Below, piece after piece: positions 1 through 9,443 of a stretch of 64,000 nucleotides of DNA. The position numbers were made by a program, and so were the translations under genes. Where the stretch lies: the NCBI RefSeq assembly GCF_052857255.1, contig NC_135500.1:48448272-48512271 (forward strand), written 5' to 3'. The notes below the pieces were generated by a model. The model had not been told where the DNA came from and ran no database searches. It saw only the letters and a list, made by a program, of their open reading frames with translations. The DNA is from Amblyomma americanum. Its lineage: Eukaryota > Arthropoda > Arachnida > Ixodida > Ixodidae. The stretch's first letter is position 1. The number at the start of each line of letters is the position of its first letter.

Positions 1-36
1 GCATAGGGGAATGTTTTCTTTTTTTAATTTCTAATG

Positions 37-70
37 CCAATCAATTTGTTTAAAGAAAATTAGATATAAA
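37..70 (+). promoter_or_regulatory. CCAAT-like and TATAAA-like pair on the plus strand (copy 1)
   Basis: CCAAT (37-41) and TATAAA (65-70) lie 20-50 bp before an ATG at 90. The same arrangement recurs in most units. It looks like a Pol II promoter on the strand opposite the tRNA-like gene, but the sequence is A/T-rich and the downstream frame is not convincing coding sequence. Chance preserved by array homogenisation is the simpler explanation. Confidence 0.2.
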
Positions 71-77
71 CCAGCAG

Positions 78-83
78 AAAAAA
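78..83 (-). terminator. Pol III T-run terminator (copy 1)
   Basis: Six T residues on the minus strand begin 7 nt after the tRNA discriminator base. A T4 or longer run here is the normal eukaryotic Pol III stop, predicting a primary transcript of roughly 85-95 nt. The run length for each copy is given in its entry; only copy 89 lacks T4. Confidence 0.75.
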
Positions 84-101
84 GCAACCATGCCACCGGT
101 G

Positions 102-112
102 GGATCCGAACC
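102..112 (-). promoter_or_regulatory. Pol III B box (copy 1), overlapping a BamHI site
   Basis: Minus-strand GGTTCGGATCC matches the B-box consensus GGTTCGANNCC except G for A at the seventh base (tRNA position 58). This G makes the palindrome GGATCC (102-107). Copies 14, 27, 39, 71 and 99 read GGTTCGAATCC or GGCTCGAATCC, and copies 107, 114, 121, 126 and 132 read GGTTCAAATCC; these ten keep A58. Confidence 0.75.
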
Positions 113-145
113 CACAACCTCCGAATATCGCGTCCGGTGCTCTTA

Positions 146-157
146 CCACCTGAGCTA
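146..157 (-). promoter_or_regulatory. Pol III A box (copy 1)
   Basis: Minus-strand TAGCTCAGGTGG fits the eukaryotic tRNA A-box pattern (TRGYNNANNNGG). Most other copies read TAGCTCAGTTGG. Copies with a D-stem change read TAGCTGAGTTGG or TAGCTGGGTTGG; copies 106 and 131 have TTTCTC at its start and are probably broken. Confidence 0.75.
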
Positions 158-245
158 CGGCGACGACTGTCCAATGTGCTGCTTTCGTGGGTATCTATGT
201 TTTGCGTGTAAGCGAACCTTGAGAGTGTTCACCAGCGCCACCCTC

Positions 246-263
246 GTCAATAGCGGTGGACGT
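246..263. repeat. Inverted repeat 1 of the spacer (copy 1)
   Basis: In most copies this reads CGTCCATAGCGGTGGACG, a 6-bp stem with a 6-nt loop. In copy 1 the left arm is CGTCAA, which breaks one pair. It overlaps inverted repeat 2, so the two stems are alternatives in single-stranded DNA or RNA. Confidence 0.6.
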
Positions 264-272
264 AGCACGTCC
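258..272. repeat. Inverted repeat 2 of the spacer (copy 1)
   Basis: GGACGTAGCACGTCC is a perfect 6-bp dyad around AGC. Flanking GCGGT (253-257) and ACCGC (279-283) are also complementary, so the hairpin can sit on an outer 5-bp stem. Copies whose right arm reads ACGACC (for example 39, 71, 75, 85, 93, 96, 100, 116) lose one pair. Confidence 0.65.
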
Positions 273-288
273 TGTAATACCGCAAGTG

Positions 289-303
289 TGACGTAGAACG
301 TCA
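289..303. repeat. Inverted repeat 3 of the spacer (copy 1)
   Basis: TGACGTAGAACGTCA is a perfect 6-bp dyad around AGA, 31 bp start-to-start from inverted repeat 2. Both share the pattern GACGTAGNACGTC, so the spacer holds a tandem pair of nearly the same dyad. The arms resemble CRE half-sites (TGACGT). Several right-half copies change both arms without restoring pairing (TCACGT with ACTTCA). Confidence 0.65.
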
Positions 304-312
304 TGTAACGGC

Positions 313-339
313 GAGGGCGGAAACTGTGCGAGAACCCTC
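313..339. repeat. Inverted repeat 4 of the spacer (copy 1)
   Basis: GAGGG at 313-317 pairs with CCCTC at 335-339 across a 17-nt loop. Copies reading GAGAGCCCTC instead of GAGAACCCTC extend the stem to 6 bp (GAGGGC/GCCCTC). Confidence 0.45.
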
Positions 340-482
340 TTATGCTACCTATGGCATCAAGACTGCCAGAACAAAGACCCCCGTTAGGATATTAGCAGAA
401 AAGGCAAATGAAATGAGGGGCTCGTTTGACAAACATATAAAGGAAGACAACAGTCACCGAAACCAAGGTGCATAGAGGAATG

Positions 483-499
483 TTTTCTTTTTTTAATTT
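483..499 (+). repeat. Variable T-rich tract (spacer after copy 1)
   Basis: TTTTCTTTTTTTAATTT. Length and interruptions differ between units (runs of about 6-10 T, some with G, A or C inside). It is the main source of the 465-470 bp unit-length variation and a useful marker of monomer type, for example TTTTATTAA before type N and TTGTTTTT before type H. Confidence 0.8.
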
Positions 500-557
500 C
501 TAATGTCAATCAATTTGTTTAAAGAAAATTATTTATAAACCAGCAGAAAACCAACCA

Positions 558-631
558 TGTCGCCGGTTGGATCCGAACCCACAACCTCCGAATATCGCGT
601 CCAGTGCTCTTACCAACTGAGCTACGGCGAC
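558..631 (-). tRNA. tRNA-like copy 2 (type B), anticodon CGA
   Basis: Acceptor fully paired. One T-stem mismatch (GTTGG on plus) and one anticodon-stem change (TCCAG on plus). T4. Confidence 0.6.
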
Positions 632-1026
632 GGCTGTCCAATCTGCTGCTTTGGTGGGTATCTATGTTTTGCGTGTAAGCGAACCTTGAAAGTGTTCACC
701 AGCGTCACCCTCGTCCATAGCGGTGGACGTAGCACGTCCTGTAATACCGCATGTGTGACGTAGAACGTCATGTAACGGCGAGGGCGAAAACTGTGCGAGA
801 GCCCTCTTATGCTACCTATGACATCAAGACTGCCAGAACGAAGACCCCCGTTAAGCTATCAGCAGACAAAGCAAATGAAATAAGGGCTCGTTTGACAAAC
901 ATATGAAGGAAGACAACAGTCACCGGAACCAAGGTGCATAGGGGAGTGTTTTCTTTTTTTTTAATTTCGAATGCTAATCAATTTGTCTAAAGAAAATTAT
1001 TTATAAACCAGCAGAAAAAACAACCA

Positions 1027-1100
1027 TGTCGCCGGTGGGATCCGAACCCACAACCTCCGAATATCGCGCCCGGTGCTCTTACCAACTGAGCTACGGCGAC
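1027..1100 (-). tRNA. tRNA-like copy 3 (type C), anticodon CGA
   Basis: Acceptor fully paired. Position 31 is G, pairing with U39 by wobble. T6. Confidence 0.65.
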
Positions 1101-1495
1101 GGCTGTCCAATCTGCTGCTTTCGTGGGTATCTATGTTTTGCGTGCAAGCGAACCTAGAGAGTGTTCACCAGCGCCCCACTCGTCCATAGCGGTAGACGTA
1201 GCACGTCCTGTAATACCGCAAGTGTGACGTAGAACGTGCAGTAACGGCGAGGGCGGAAACTGTGCGAGAGCCCTCTCATGCTACCTATGACATCAAGACT
1301 GCCAGAACCAAGACCCCTGTTAAGCTATTAGCAGAAAAGGCAAATGAAATGAGGGGCTCGTTTGACAAACATATGAAGGAAGACAACAGTCACCGAAACC
1401 AAGGTGCATAGGGGAATGTTTTCTTTTTTTAATTTCTAATGCCAATCAATTTGTTTAAAGAAAATTAGATATAAACCAGCAGAAAAATGCAACCA

Positions 1496-1569
1496 TGCCG
1501 CCGGTGGGATCCGAACCCACAACCTCCGAATATCGCGTCCGGTGCTCTTACCAACTGAGCTACGGCGAC
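1496..1569 (-). tRNA. tRNA-like copy 4 (type D), anticodon CGA
   Basis: One acceptor wobble (2-71), all other arms paired. T5. Confidence 0.7.
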
Positions 1570-1962
1570 GGATGTCCAATCTGCTGCTTTCGTGGGTATC
1601 TATGTTTTGCGTGTAAGCGAACCATGAAACTGTTCACCAGCGCCACCCTCGTCCATAGCGGTGGACGTAGCACGTCCTGCAATACCGCTAGTGTGACGTA
1701 GAACGTCATATAACGGCGAGGGCGGAAATTGTGCGAGAGCCCTCTTATGCTACCTATGGCATCAAGACTGCCAGATCCAAGACCCCCGTTAAGCTATTAG
1801 CAGAAAAGGCAAATGAAATGAGGGACTCGTTTGACAAACATATGAAGGAAGACAACAGTCACCGAAACCAAGGTGCATAGAGGAATGTTTTCTTTTTTTA
1901 ATTTCTAATGTCAATCAATTTGTTTAAAGAAAATTATTTATAAACCAGCAGAAAACCAACCA

Positions 1963-2036
1963 TGTCGCCGGTGGGATCCGAACCCACAACCTCCGAATAT
2001 CGCGTCCGGTGCTCTTACCAACTGAGCTACGGCGAC
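1963..2036 (-). tRNA. tRNA-like copy 5 (type E), anticodon CGA
   Basis: Acceptor fully paired, all stems intact, D loop AGTTGGTAA. T4. Confidence 0.7.
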
Positions 2037-2430
2037 GGCTGTCCAATCTGCTGCTTTGGTGGGTATCCAATTTTTGCGTGTAAGCGAACCTTGAAAGTGT
2101 TCACCAGCGTCACCCTCGTCCATAGCGGTGGACGTAGCACGTCCTGTAATACCGCAAGTGTGACGTAGAACGTCACGTAACGGCGAGGGCGAAAACTGTG
2201 CGAGAGCCCTCTTATGCTACCTATGACATCAAGACTGCCAGAACCAAGACCCCCGTTAAGCTATTAGCAGAAAAGGCAAATGAAATGAGGGGCTCGTTTG
2301 ACAAACATATGAAGGAAGACAACAGTCACCGAAACCAAGGTGCATAGAGGAATGTTTTCTTTTTTTAATTTCTAATGCCAATCAATTTCTTTTAAGGAAA
2401 TACTTATAAACCAGCAGAAAAAAGCAACCA

Positions 2431-2504
2431 TGCCACCGGTGGGATCCGAACCCACAACCTCCGAGTATCGCGTCCGGTGCTCTTACCACCTGAGCTACGG
2501 CGAC
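2431..2504 (-). tRNA. tRNA-like copy 6 (type F), anticodon CGA
   Basis: Two acceptor wobbles. G at 2465 changes position 39 from T to C, giving an A-C mismatch at the base of the anticodon stem; later F copies lack this. T6. Confidence 0.6.
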
Positions 2505-2897
2505 GACTGTCCAATGTGCTGCTTTCGTGGGTATCTATGTTTTGCGTGTAAGCGAACCTTGAGAGTGTTCACCAGCGCCACCCTCGTCAATAGCGGTGGA
2601 CGTAGCACGTCCTGTAATACCGCAAGTTTGACGTAGAACGTCATGTAACGGCGAGGGCGGAAACTGTGCGAGAACCCTCGTATGCTACCTATGGCATCAA
2701 GACTGCCAGAACAAAGACCCCCGTTAGGATATTAGCAGAAAAGGCAAATGAAATGAGGGGCTCGTTTGACAAACATATAAAGGAAGACAACAGTCACCGA
2801 AACCAAGGTGCATAGAGGAATGTTTTCTTTTTTAATTTCTAATGTCAATCAATTTGTTTAAAGAAAATTATTTATAAACCACGCAGAAAACCAACCA

Positions 2898-2971
2898 TGT
2901 CGCCGGTGGGATCCGAACCCACAACCTCCGAATATCGCGTCCGGTGCTCTTACCAACTGAGCTACGGCGAC
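2898..2971 (-). tRNA. tRNA-like copy 7 (type G), anticodon CGA
   Basis: Acceptor fully paired, arms intact. Linker has CACGCAG instead of CAGCAG. T4. Confidence 0.7.
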
Positions 2972-3366
2972 GGCTGTCCAATCTGCTGCTTTGGTGGGTA
3001 TCTATGTTTTGCGTGTAAGCGAACCTTGAAAGTGTTCACCAGCGTCACCCTCGTCCATAGCGGTGGACGTAGCACGTCCTGTAATACCGCAAGTGTGACG
3101 TAGAGCGTCATGTAACGGCGAGGGCGAAAACAGTGCGAGAGCCCTCTTATGCTACCTATGACATCAAGACTGCCAGAACCAAGACCCCCGTTAAGCTATC
3201 AGCAGACAAAGCAAATGAAATAAGGGCTCGTTTGACAAACATATGAAGGAAGACAACAGTCACCGGAACCAAGGTGCATAGGGGAGTGTTTTCTTGTTTT
3301 TAATTTCGAATGCCAATGAATTTGTTTAGAGAAAATTAGATATAAACCAGCAGAAAAATGCAACCA

Positions 3367-3440
3367 TGCCGCCGGTGGGATCCGAACCGATAACCTCCGA
3401 ATATCGCGTCCGGTGCTCTTACCAACTGAGCTACGGCGAC
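3367..3440 (-). tRNA. tRNA-like copy 8 (type H), anticodon CGA
   Basis: One acceptor wobble. T stem damaged (CCGAT in place of CCCAC on plus). T5. Confidence 0.5.
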
Positions 3441-3831
3441 GGCTGTCCAATCTGCTGCTTTCGCGGGTATCTATGTTTTGCGTGTAAGCGAACCATGAAA
3501 ATGTTCACCAGCGCCACCCTCGTCCATAGCGGTGGACGTAGCACGTCCTGCAATACCGCTAGTGTGACGTAGAACGTCATATAACGGCGAGGGCGGAAAT
3601 TGTGCGAGAGCCCTCTTATGCTACCTATCGCATCAAGACTGCCAGATCCAAGACCCCCGTTAAGCTATTAGCAGAAAAGGCAAATGAAATGAGGGACTCG
3701 TTTGACAAACATATGAAGGAAGACAACAGTCACCGAAACCAAGGTGCATAGGGGAATGTTTTTTTTTATTTCTAATGCCAATCAATTTGTTTAAAGAAAA
3801 TTACTTATAAACCAGCAGAAAAAAGCAACCA

Positions 3832-3905
3832 TGCCACCGGTGGGATCCGAACCCACAACCTCCGAATATCGCGTCCGGTGCTCTTACCACCTGAGCTATG
3901 GCGAC
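3832..3905 (-). tRNA. tRNA-like copy 9 (type I), anticodon CGA
   Basis: Two acceptor wobbles, and base 7 is A, losing pair 7-66. T6. Confidence 0.55.
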
Positions 3906-4300
3906 GACTGTCCAATGTGCTGCTTTCGTGGGTATCTATGTTTTGCGTGAAAGCGAACCTTGAGAGTGTTCACCAGCGCCACCCTCGTCCATAGCGGTGG
4001 ACGTAGCACGTCCTGTAATACCGCAAGTGTGACGTAGAACGTCATGTAACGGCGAGGGCGGAAACTGTGCGAGAGCCCTCTCATGCTACCTATGGCATCA
4101 AGACTGCCAGAACCAAGACCCCTGTTAAGCTATTAGCAGGCAAGGCAAATGAAATGAGGGGCTCGTTTGAAAAACATATGAAGGAAGACAACAGCCACCG
4201 AAACCAAGGTGCATAGGGGAATGTTTTCTTTTTTTCAATTTCTAATGCCAATCATTTTGTTTAAAGAAAATTACTTATATACCAGCAGAAAAAGCAACCA

Positions 4301-4374
4301 TGCCGCCGGTGGGATCCGAACCCACAACCTCCGAATATCGCGTCCGGTGCTCGTACCAACTCAGCTACGGCGAC
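4301..4374 (-). tRNA. tRNA-like copy 10 (type J), anticodon CGA
   Basis: D stem GCTG loses pair 13-22; D loop ends in C. T5. Confidence 0.55.
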
Positions 4375-4768
4375 GGCTGTCCAATCTGCTGCTTTCGTGG
4401 GTATCTATGTTTTGCGTGTAAGTGAACCTTGAAAGTGTTCACCAGCGCCACCCTCGTCCATAGCGGTGGACGTAGCACTTCCTGTAATACCGCAAGTGTG
4501 ACGTAGAACGTCATGTAACTGCGAGGGCGGAAACTGTGCCAGAACCCTCTTATGCTACCTATGGCATCAAGACTGCCAGAACCAAGACCCCCATTAAGCT
4601 TTCAGCAGACAAAGCAAATGAAATGAGGGGCTCGTTTGACAAACATATGAAGGAAGACAACAGTCACCGGAACCAAGGTGCATAGGGGAGTGTTTTCTTT
4701 TTTTTTCTTTCGAATGCCAATCAATTTGTCTAAAGAAAGTTACTTATAAACCAGCAGAAAAACAACTA

Positions 4769-4842
4769 TGTCGCCGGTGCGATCCGAACCCACAACCTCC
4801 GAATATCGCGTCCGGTGCTCTTACCAACTGAGCTACGGCCAC
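4769..4842 (-). tRNA. tRNA-like copy 11 (type K), anticodon CGA
   Basis: T-stem mismatch (GTGCG on plus) and acceptor 5' strand GTGGCCG with one lost pair. T5. Confidence 0.5.
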
Positions 4843-5235
4843 GGCTGTCCAATCTGCTGCTTTCGTGGGTATCTATGTTTTGCGTGTAAGCGAACCTTGA
4901 AAATGTTCACCAGCGCCACCCTCGTCCATAGCGGTGGACGTAGCACGTCCTGTAATACCGCAAGTGTGACGTAGAACGTCATGTAACGGCGAGGGCGGAA
5001 ACTGTGCGAGAACGCTCTTATGCTACCTATGGCATCAAGACTGCCAGAACAAAGACCCCCGTTAGGATATTAGCAGAAAAGGCAAATGAAATGAGGGGCT
5101 CGTTTGACAAACATATGAAGGAAGACAACAGTCACCGAAACCAAGGTGCATAGAGGAATGTTTTCGTTTTTTAATTTCTAATGGCAATCAATTTGTTTAA
5201 AGAAAATTACTTATAAACCAGCAGAAAAACAACCA

Positions 5236-5309
5236 TGTCGCCGGTGGGATCCGAACCCACAACCTCCGAATATCGCGTCCGGTGCTCTTACCAACTGAGC
5301 TACGGCGAC
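5236..5309 (-). tRNA. tRNA-like copy 12 (type L), anticodon CGA
   Basis: Acceptor fully paired, arms intact. T5. Confidence 0.7.
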
Positions 5310-5704
5310 GGCTGTCCAATCTGCTGCTTTCGTTGGTATCTATGTTTTGCGTGCAAGCGAACCATGAAAATGTTCACCAGCGCCACCCTCGTCCATAGCG
5401 GTGGACGTAGCACGTCCTGCAATACCGCTAGTGTGACGTAGAACGTCATATAACGGCGAGGGCGGAAATTGTGCGTGAGCCCTCTTATGCTACCTATGGC
5501 ATCAAGACTGCCAGATCCAAGACCCCCGTTAAGCTATTAGCAGAAAAGGCAAATGAAATGAGGGACTCGTTTGACAAACATATGAAGGAAGACAACAGTC
5601 ACCGAAACCAAGGTGCATAGGGGAATGTTTTCTTTTTTTTATTTCTAATGCCAATCAATTTGTTTAAAGAAAATTACTTATAAACCAGCAGAAAAAAGCA
5701 ACCA

Positions 5705-5778
5705 TGCCACCGGTGGGATCCGAACCCACAACCTCCGAATATCGCGTCCGGTGCTCTTACCACATGAGCTATGGCGAC
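5705..5778 (-). tRNA. tRNA-like copy 13 (type M), anticodon CGA
   Basis: Two acceptor wobbles, pair 7-66 lost, D loop ATGTGGTAA lacks G15. T6. Confidence 0.5.
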
Positions 5779-6171
5779 GACTGTCCAATGTGCTGGTTTC
5801 GTGGGTATCTATGTTTTGCGTGAAAGCGAACCTTGAGAGTGTTCACCAGCGCCACCCTCGTCCATAGCGGTGGACGTAGCACGTCCTGTAATACCGCAAG
5901 TGTGACGTAGAACGTCATGTAACGGCGAGGGCGGAAACTGTGCGAGAACCCTCTTATGCTACCTATGGCATCAAGACTGCCAGAACAAAGACCCCCGTTA
6001 GGATATTAGCAGAAAAGGCAAATGAAATGAGGGGCTCGTTTGACAAACATATGAAGGAAGACAACAGTCACCGAAACCAAGGTGCATAGAGGAATGTTTT
6101 CTTTTATTAATTTCTAATGTCAATCAATTTGTTTAAAGAAAATTATTTATAAACCAGCAGAAAACCAACCA

Positions 6172-6245
6172 TGTCGCCGGTGGGATTCGAACCCACAACC
6201 TCCGAATATCGCGTCCGGTGCTCTTACCAACTGAGCTACGGCGAC
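6172..6245 (-). tRNA. tRNA-like copy 14 (type N), anticodon CGA, canonical T loop
   Basis: T loop TTCGAAT with A58, perfect B box, acceptor fully paired, all stems intact: the most tRNA-like version in the array, though G33 remains. No BamHI site. T4. Confidence 0.75.
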
Positions 6246-6636
6246 GGCTGTCCAATCTGCTGCTTTGGCTGGTATCTATGTTTTGCGTGTAAGCGAACCT
6301 TGAAAGTGTTCACCATCGTCACCCTCGTCCATAGCGGTGGACGTAGCACGTCCTGTAATACCGCAAGTGTGACGTAGAACGTCATGTAACGGCGAGGGCG
6401 AAAACTGTGCGAGAGCCCTCTTATGCTACCTATGACATCAAGACTGCCAGAACCAAGACCCCCGTTAAGCTATCAGCAGACAAAGCAAATGAAATAAGGG
6501 CTCGTTTGACAAACATATGAAGGAAGACAACAGTCACCGGAACCAAGGTGCATAGAGGAATGTTTTCTTTTTTTAATTTCTAATGCCAATCAATTTGTTT
6601 TAAGGAAATACTTATAAACCAGCAGAAAAACAACCA

Positions 6637-6710
6637 TGTCGCCGGTGGGATCCGAACCCACAACCTCCGAATATCGCGTCCGGTGCTCTTACCAACTGAG
6701 CTACGGCGAC
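6637..6710 (-). tRNA. tRNA-like copy 15 (type O), anticodon CGA
   Basis: Acceptor fully paired, arms intact. T5. Confidence 0.7.
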
Positions 6711-7105
6711 GGCTGTCCAATCTGCTGCTTTCGTGGGTATCTATGTTTTGCGTGTAAGCGAACCATGAAAATGTTCACCAGCGCCACCCTCGTCCATAAC
6801 GGTGGACGTAGCACGTCCTGCAATACCGCTAGTGTGACGTAGAACGTCATATAACGGCGAGGGCGGAAATTGTGCGAGAGCCCTCTTATGCTACCTATGG
6901 CATCAAGACTGCCAGATCCAAGACCCCCGTTAAGCAATTAGCAGAAAAGGCAAATGAAATGAGGGACTCGTTTGACAAACATATGAAGGAAGACAACAGT
7001 CACTGAAACCAAGGTGCATAGGGGAATGTTTTCTTTTTTTAATTTCTAATGCCAATCAATTTGTTTAAAGAAAATTAGATATAAACCAGCAGAAAAAAGC
7101 AACCA

Positions 7106-7179
7106 TGCCACCGGTGGGATCCGAACCCACAACCTCCGAATATCGCGTCCGGTGCTCTTACCACCTGAGCTACGGCGAC
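7106..7179 (-). tRNA. tRNA-like copy 16 (type A), anticodon CGA
   Basis: Same arms as copy 1. T6. Confidence 0.7.
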
Positions 7180-7479
7180 GACTGTCCAATGTGCTGCTTT
7201 CGTGGGTATCTATGTTTTGCGTGTAAGCGAACCTTGAGAGTGTTCACCAGCGCCACCCTCGTCAATAGCGGTGGACGTAGCACGTCCTGTAATACCGCAA
7301 GTGTGACGTAGAACGTCATGTAACGGCGAGGGCGGAAACTGTGCGAGAACCCTCTTATGCTACCTATGGCATCAAGACTGCCAGAACAAAGACCCCCGTT
7401 AGGATATTAGCAGAAAAGGCAAATGAAATGAGGGGCTCGTTTGACAAACATATAAAGGAAGACAACAGTCACCGAAACC

Positions 7480-7646
7480 AAGGTGCATAGAGGAATGTTT
7501 TCTTTTTTTAATTTCTAATGTCAATCAATTTGTTTAAAGAAAATTATTTATAAACCAGCAGAAAACCAACCATGCCGCCGGTGGGATCCGAACCCACAAC
7601 CTCCGAATATCGCGTCCGGTGCTCTTACCAACTGAGCTACGGCGAC
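7480..7646. repeat. Hybrid joint B-linker/D (copy 17)
   Basis: The linker before copy 17 is that of type B (ATTTATAAA, short A4 run), but the tRNA-like gene and spacer after it are type D. This is the joint left by loss of two units (B and C) relative to blocks I and III. Confidence 0.7.
7573..7646 (-). tRNA. tRNA-like copy 17 (type D head on B linker), anticodon CGA
   Basis: Arms as copy 4 but with the T4 run of type B; sits at the block II joint. Confidence 0.7.
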
Positions 7647-8039
7647 GGATGTCCAATCTGCTGCTTTCGTGCGTATCTATGTTTTGCGTGTAAGCGAACC
7701 ATGAAACTGTTCACCAGCGCCACCCTCGTCCATAGCGGTGGACGTAGCACGTCCTGCAATACCGCTAGTGTGACGTAGAACGTCATATAACGGCGAGGGC
7801 GGAAATTGTGCGAGAGCCCTCTTATGCTACCTATGGCATCAAGACTGCCAGATCCAAGACCCCCGTTAAGCTATTAGCAGAAAAGGCAAATGAAATGAGG
7901 GACTCGTTTGACAAACATATGAAGGAAGACAACAGTCACCGAAACCAAGGTGCATAGAGGAATGTTTTCTTTTTTTAATTTCTAATGTCAATCAATTTGT
8001 TTAAAGAAAATTATTTATAAACCAGCAGAAAACCAACCA

Positions 8040-8113
8040 TGTCGCCGGTGGGATCCGAACCCACAACCTCCGAATATCGCGTCCGGTGCTCTTACCAACT
8101 GAGCTACGGCGAC
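8040..8113 (-). tRNA. tRNA-like copy 18 (type E), anticodon CGA
   Basis: Arms as copy 5. T4. Confidence 0.7.
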
Positions 8114-8507
8114 GGCTGTCCAATCTGCTGCTTTGGTGGGTATCCAATTTTTGCGTGTAAGCGAACCTTGAAAGTGTTCACCAGCGTCACCCTCGTCCAT
8201 AGCGGTGGACGTAGCACGTCCTGTAATACCGCAAGTGTGACGTAGAACGTCACGTAACGGCGAGGGCGAAAACTGTGCGAGAGCCCTCTTATGCTACCTA
8301 TGACATCAAGACTGCCAGAACCAAGACCCCCGTTAAGCTATTAGCAGAAAAGGCAAATGAAATGAGGGGCTCGTTTGACAAACATATGAAGGAAGACAAC
8401 AGTCACCGAAACCAAGGTGCATAGAGGAATGTTTTCTTTTTTTAATTTCTAATGCCAATCAATTTCTTTTAAGGAAATACTTATAAACCAGCAGAAAAAA
8501 GCAACCA

Positions 8508-8581
8508 TGCCACCGGTGGGATCCGAACCCACAACCTCCGAATATCGCGTCCGGTGCTCTTACCACCTGAGCTACGGCGAC
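8508..8581 (-). tRNA. tRNA-like copy 19 (type F), anticodon CGA
   Basis: As copy 6 but with an intact anticodon stem. T6. Confidence 0.68.
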
Positions 8582-8974
8582 GACTGTCCAATGTGCTGCT
8601 TTCGTGGGTATCTATGTTTTGCGTGTAAGCGAACCTTGAGAGTGTTCACCAGCGCCACCCTCGTCAATAGCGGTGGACGTAGCACGTCCTGTAATACCGC
8701 AAGTTTGACGTAGAACGTCATGTAACGGCGAGGGCGGAAACTGTGCGAGAACCCTCGTATGCTACCTATGGCATCAAGACTGCCAGAACAAAGACCCCCG
8801 TTAGGATATTAGCAGAAAAGGCAAATGAAATGAGGGGCTCGTTTGACAAACATATAAAGGAAGACAACAGTCACCGAAACCAAGGTGCATAGAGGAATGT
8901 TTTCTTTTTTAATTTCTAATGTCAATCAATTTGTTTAAAGAAAATTATTTATAAACCACGCAGAAAACCAACCA

Positions 8975-9048
8975 TGTCGCCGGTGGGATCCGAACCCACA
9001 ACCTCCGAATATCGCGTCCGGTGCTCTTACCAACTGAGCTACGGCGAC
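8975..9048 (-). tRNA. tRNA-like copy 20 (type G), anticodon CGA
   Basis: Arms as copy 7. T4. Confidence 0.7.
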
Positions 9049-9443
9049 GGCTGTCCAATCTGCTGCTTTGGTGGGTATCTATGTTTTGCGTGTAAGCGAA
9101 CCTTGAAAGTGTTCACCAGCGTCACCCTCGTCCATAGCGGTGGACGTAGCACGTCCTGTAATACCGCAAGTGTGACGTAGAGCGTCATGTAACGGCGAGG
9201 GCGAAAACAGTGCGAGAGCCCTCTTATGCTACCTATGACATCAAGACTGCCAGAACCAAGACCCCCGTTAAGCTATCAGCAGACAAAGCAAATGAAATAA
9301 GGGCTCGTTTGACAAACATATGAAGGAAGACAACAGTCACCGGAACCAAGGTGCATAGGGGAGTGTTTTCTTGTTTTTAATTTCGAATGCCAATGAATTT
9401 GTTTAGAGAAAATTAGATATAAACCAGCAGAAAAATGCAACCA

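Larger units (their letters stand above)
91..164 (-). tRNA. tRNA-like copy 1 (type A), anticodon CGA
   Basis: On the minus strand: acceptor GTCGCCG with CGGTGGC (two wobble pairs), bases 8-9 TA, D stem GCTC/GAGC, anticodon stem CCGGA/TTCGG (one wobble) with loop CGCGATA, 5-nt variable loop, T stem GTGGG/CCCAC with loop TTCGGAT, discriminator A. The anticodon is CGA at 128-130, nominally serine (codon UCG), but position 33 is G rather than U and there is no long variable arm as in serine tRNAs. CCA is not encoded, as expected for a eukaryote. Structure and Pol III signals are clear; use in translation is doubtful. T6 terminator. D loop AGGTGGTAA. Confidence 0.7.
91..557 (-). repeat. Reference monomer (copy 1): unit anatomy
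   Basis: In plus-strand order the unit holds: the tRNA-like gene read on the minus strand (91-164); a moderately GC-rich spacer (165-345) with three inverted-repeat hairpins near 246-339; a stretch without recognisable motifs (about 346-470); a T-rich tract (483-499); CCAAT-like and TATAAA-like A/T-rich sequence (about 500-540); and an A-run that is the Pol III terminator of the next unit's minus-strand gene. Nothing in the ~394-bp spacer resembles a second gene. In transcription order (minus strand) the spacer hairpins lie upstream of the tRNA-like gene and the T-rich tract lies beyond its terminator. The same layout holds in all copies, so spacers are not listed one by one. Confidence 0.9.
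91..7105. repeat. Higher-order block I: monomers A-O (15-mer, 7,015 bp)
   Basis: Copies 1-15 define types A to O by D-arm, acceptor, spacer and T-tract variants. Type A recurs as copy 16 at 7106. The part 1496-7572 (D to O plus the next A) is followed directly by a near-identical copy at 7573-13649. Confidence 0.85.

Noticed and set aside
90..296. Recurring plus-strand 68-codon frame (begins MPPVGSEP or MSPVGSEP, with CPICC and CFAC cysteine pairs)
   Set aside because: Its first 25 codons are the antisense of the tRNA-like gene and the rest is spacer. Roughly one third of units have an early stop (CGAACCTAG or GCGTGAAAG) or a frame change, which does not fit a selected protein. Similar spurious proteins from tRNA antisense are common in eukaryotic databases.
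246..303. Terminal inverted repeats of a DNA transposon
   Set aside because: The dyads are short, lie inside the unit, and no transposase, target-site duplication or unit-flanking inverted ends are present.
91..557. Unit length of about three times 156 bp as a nucleosome-phasing signal
   Set aside because: No clear 156-bp subrepeat or dinucleotide phasing could be seen by eye, so the ratio alone is not evidence.
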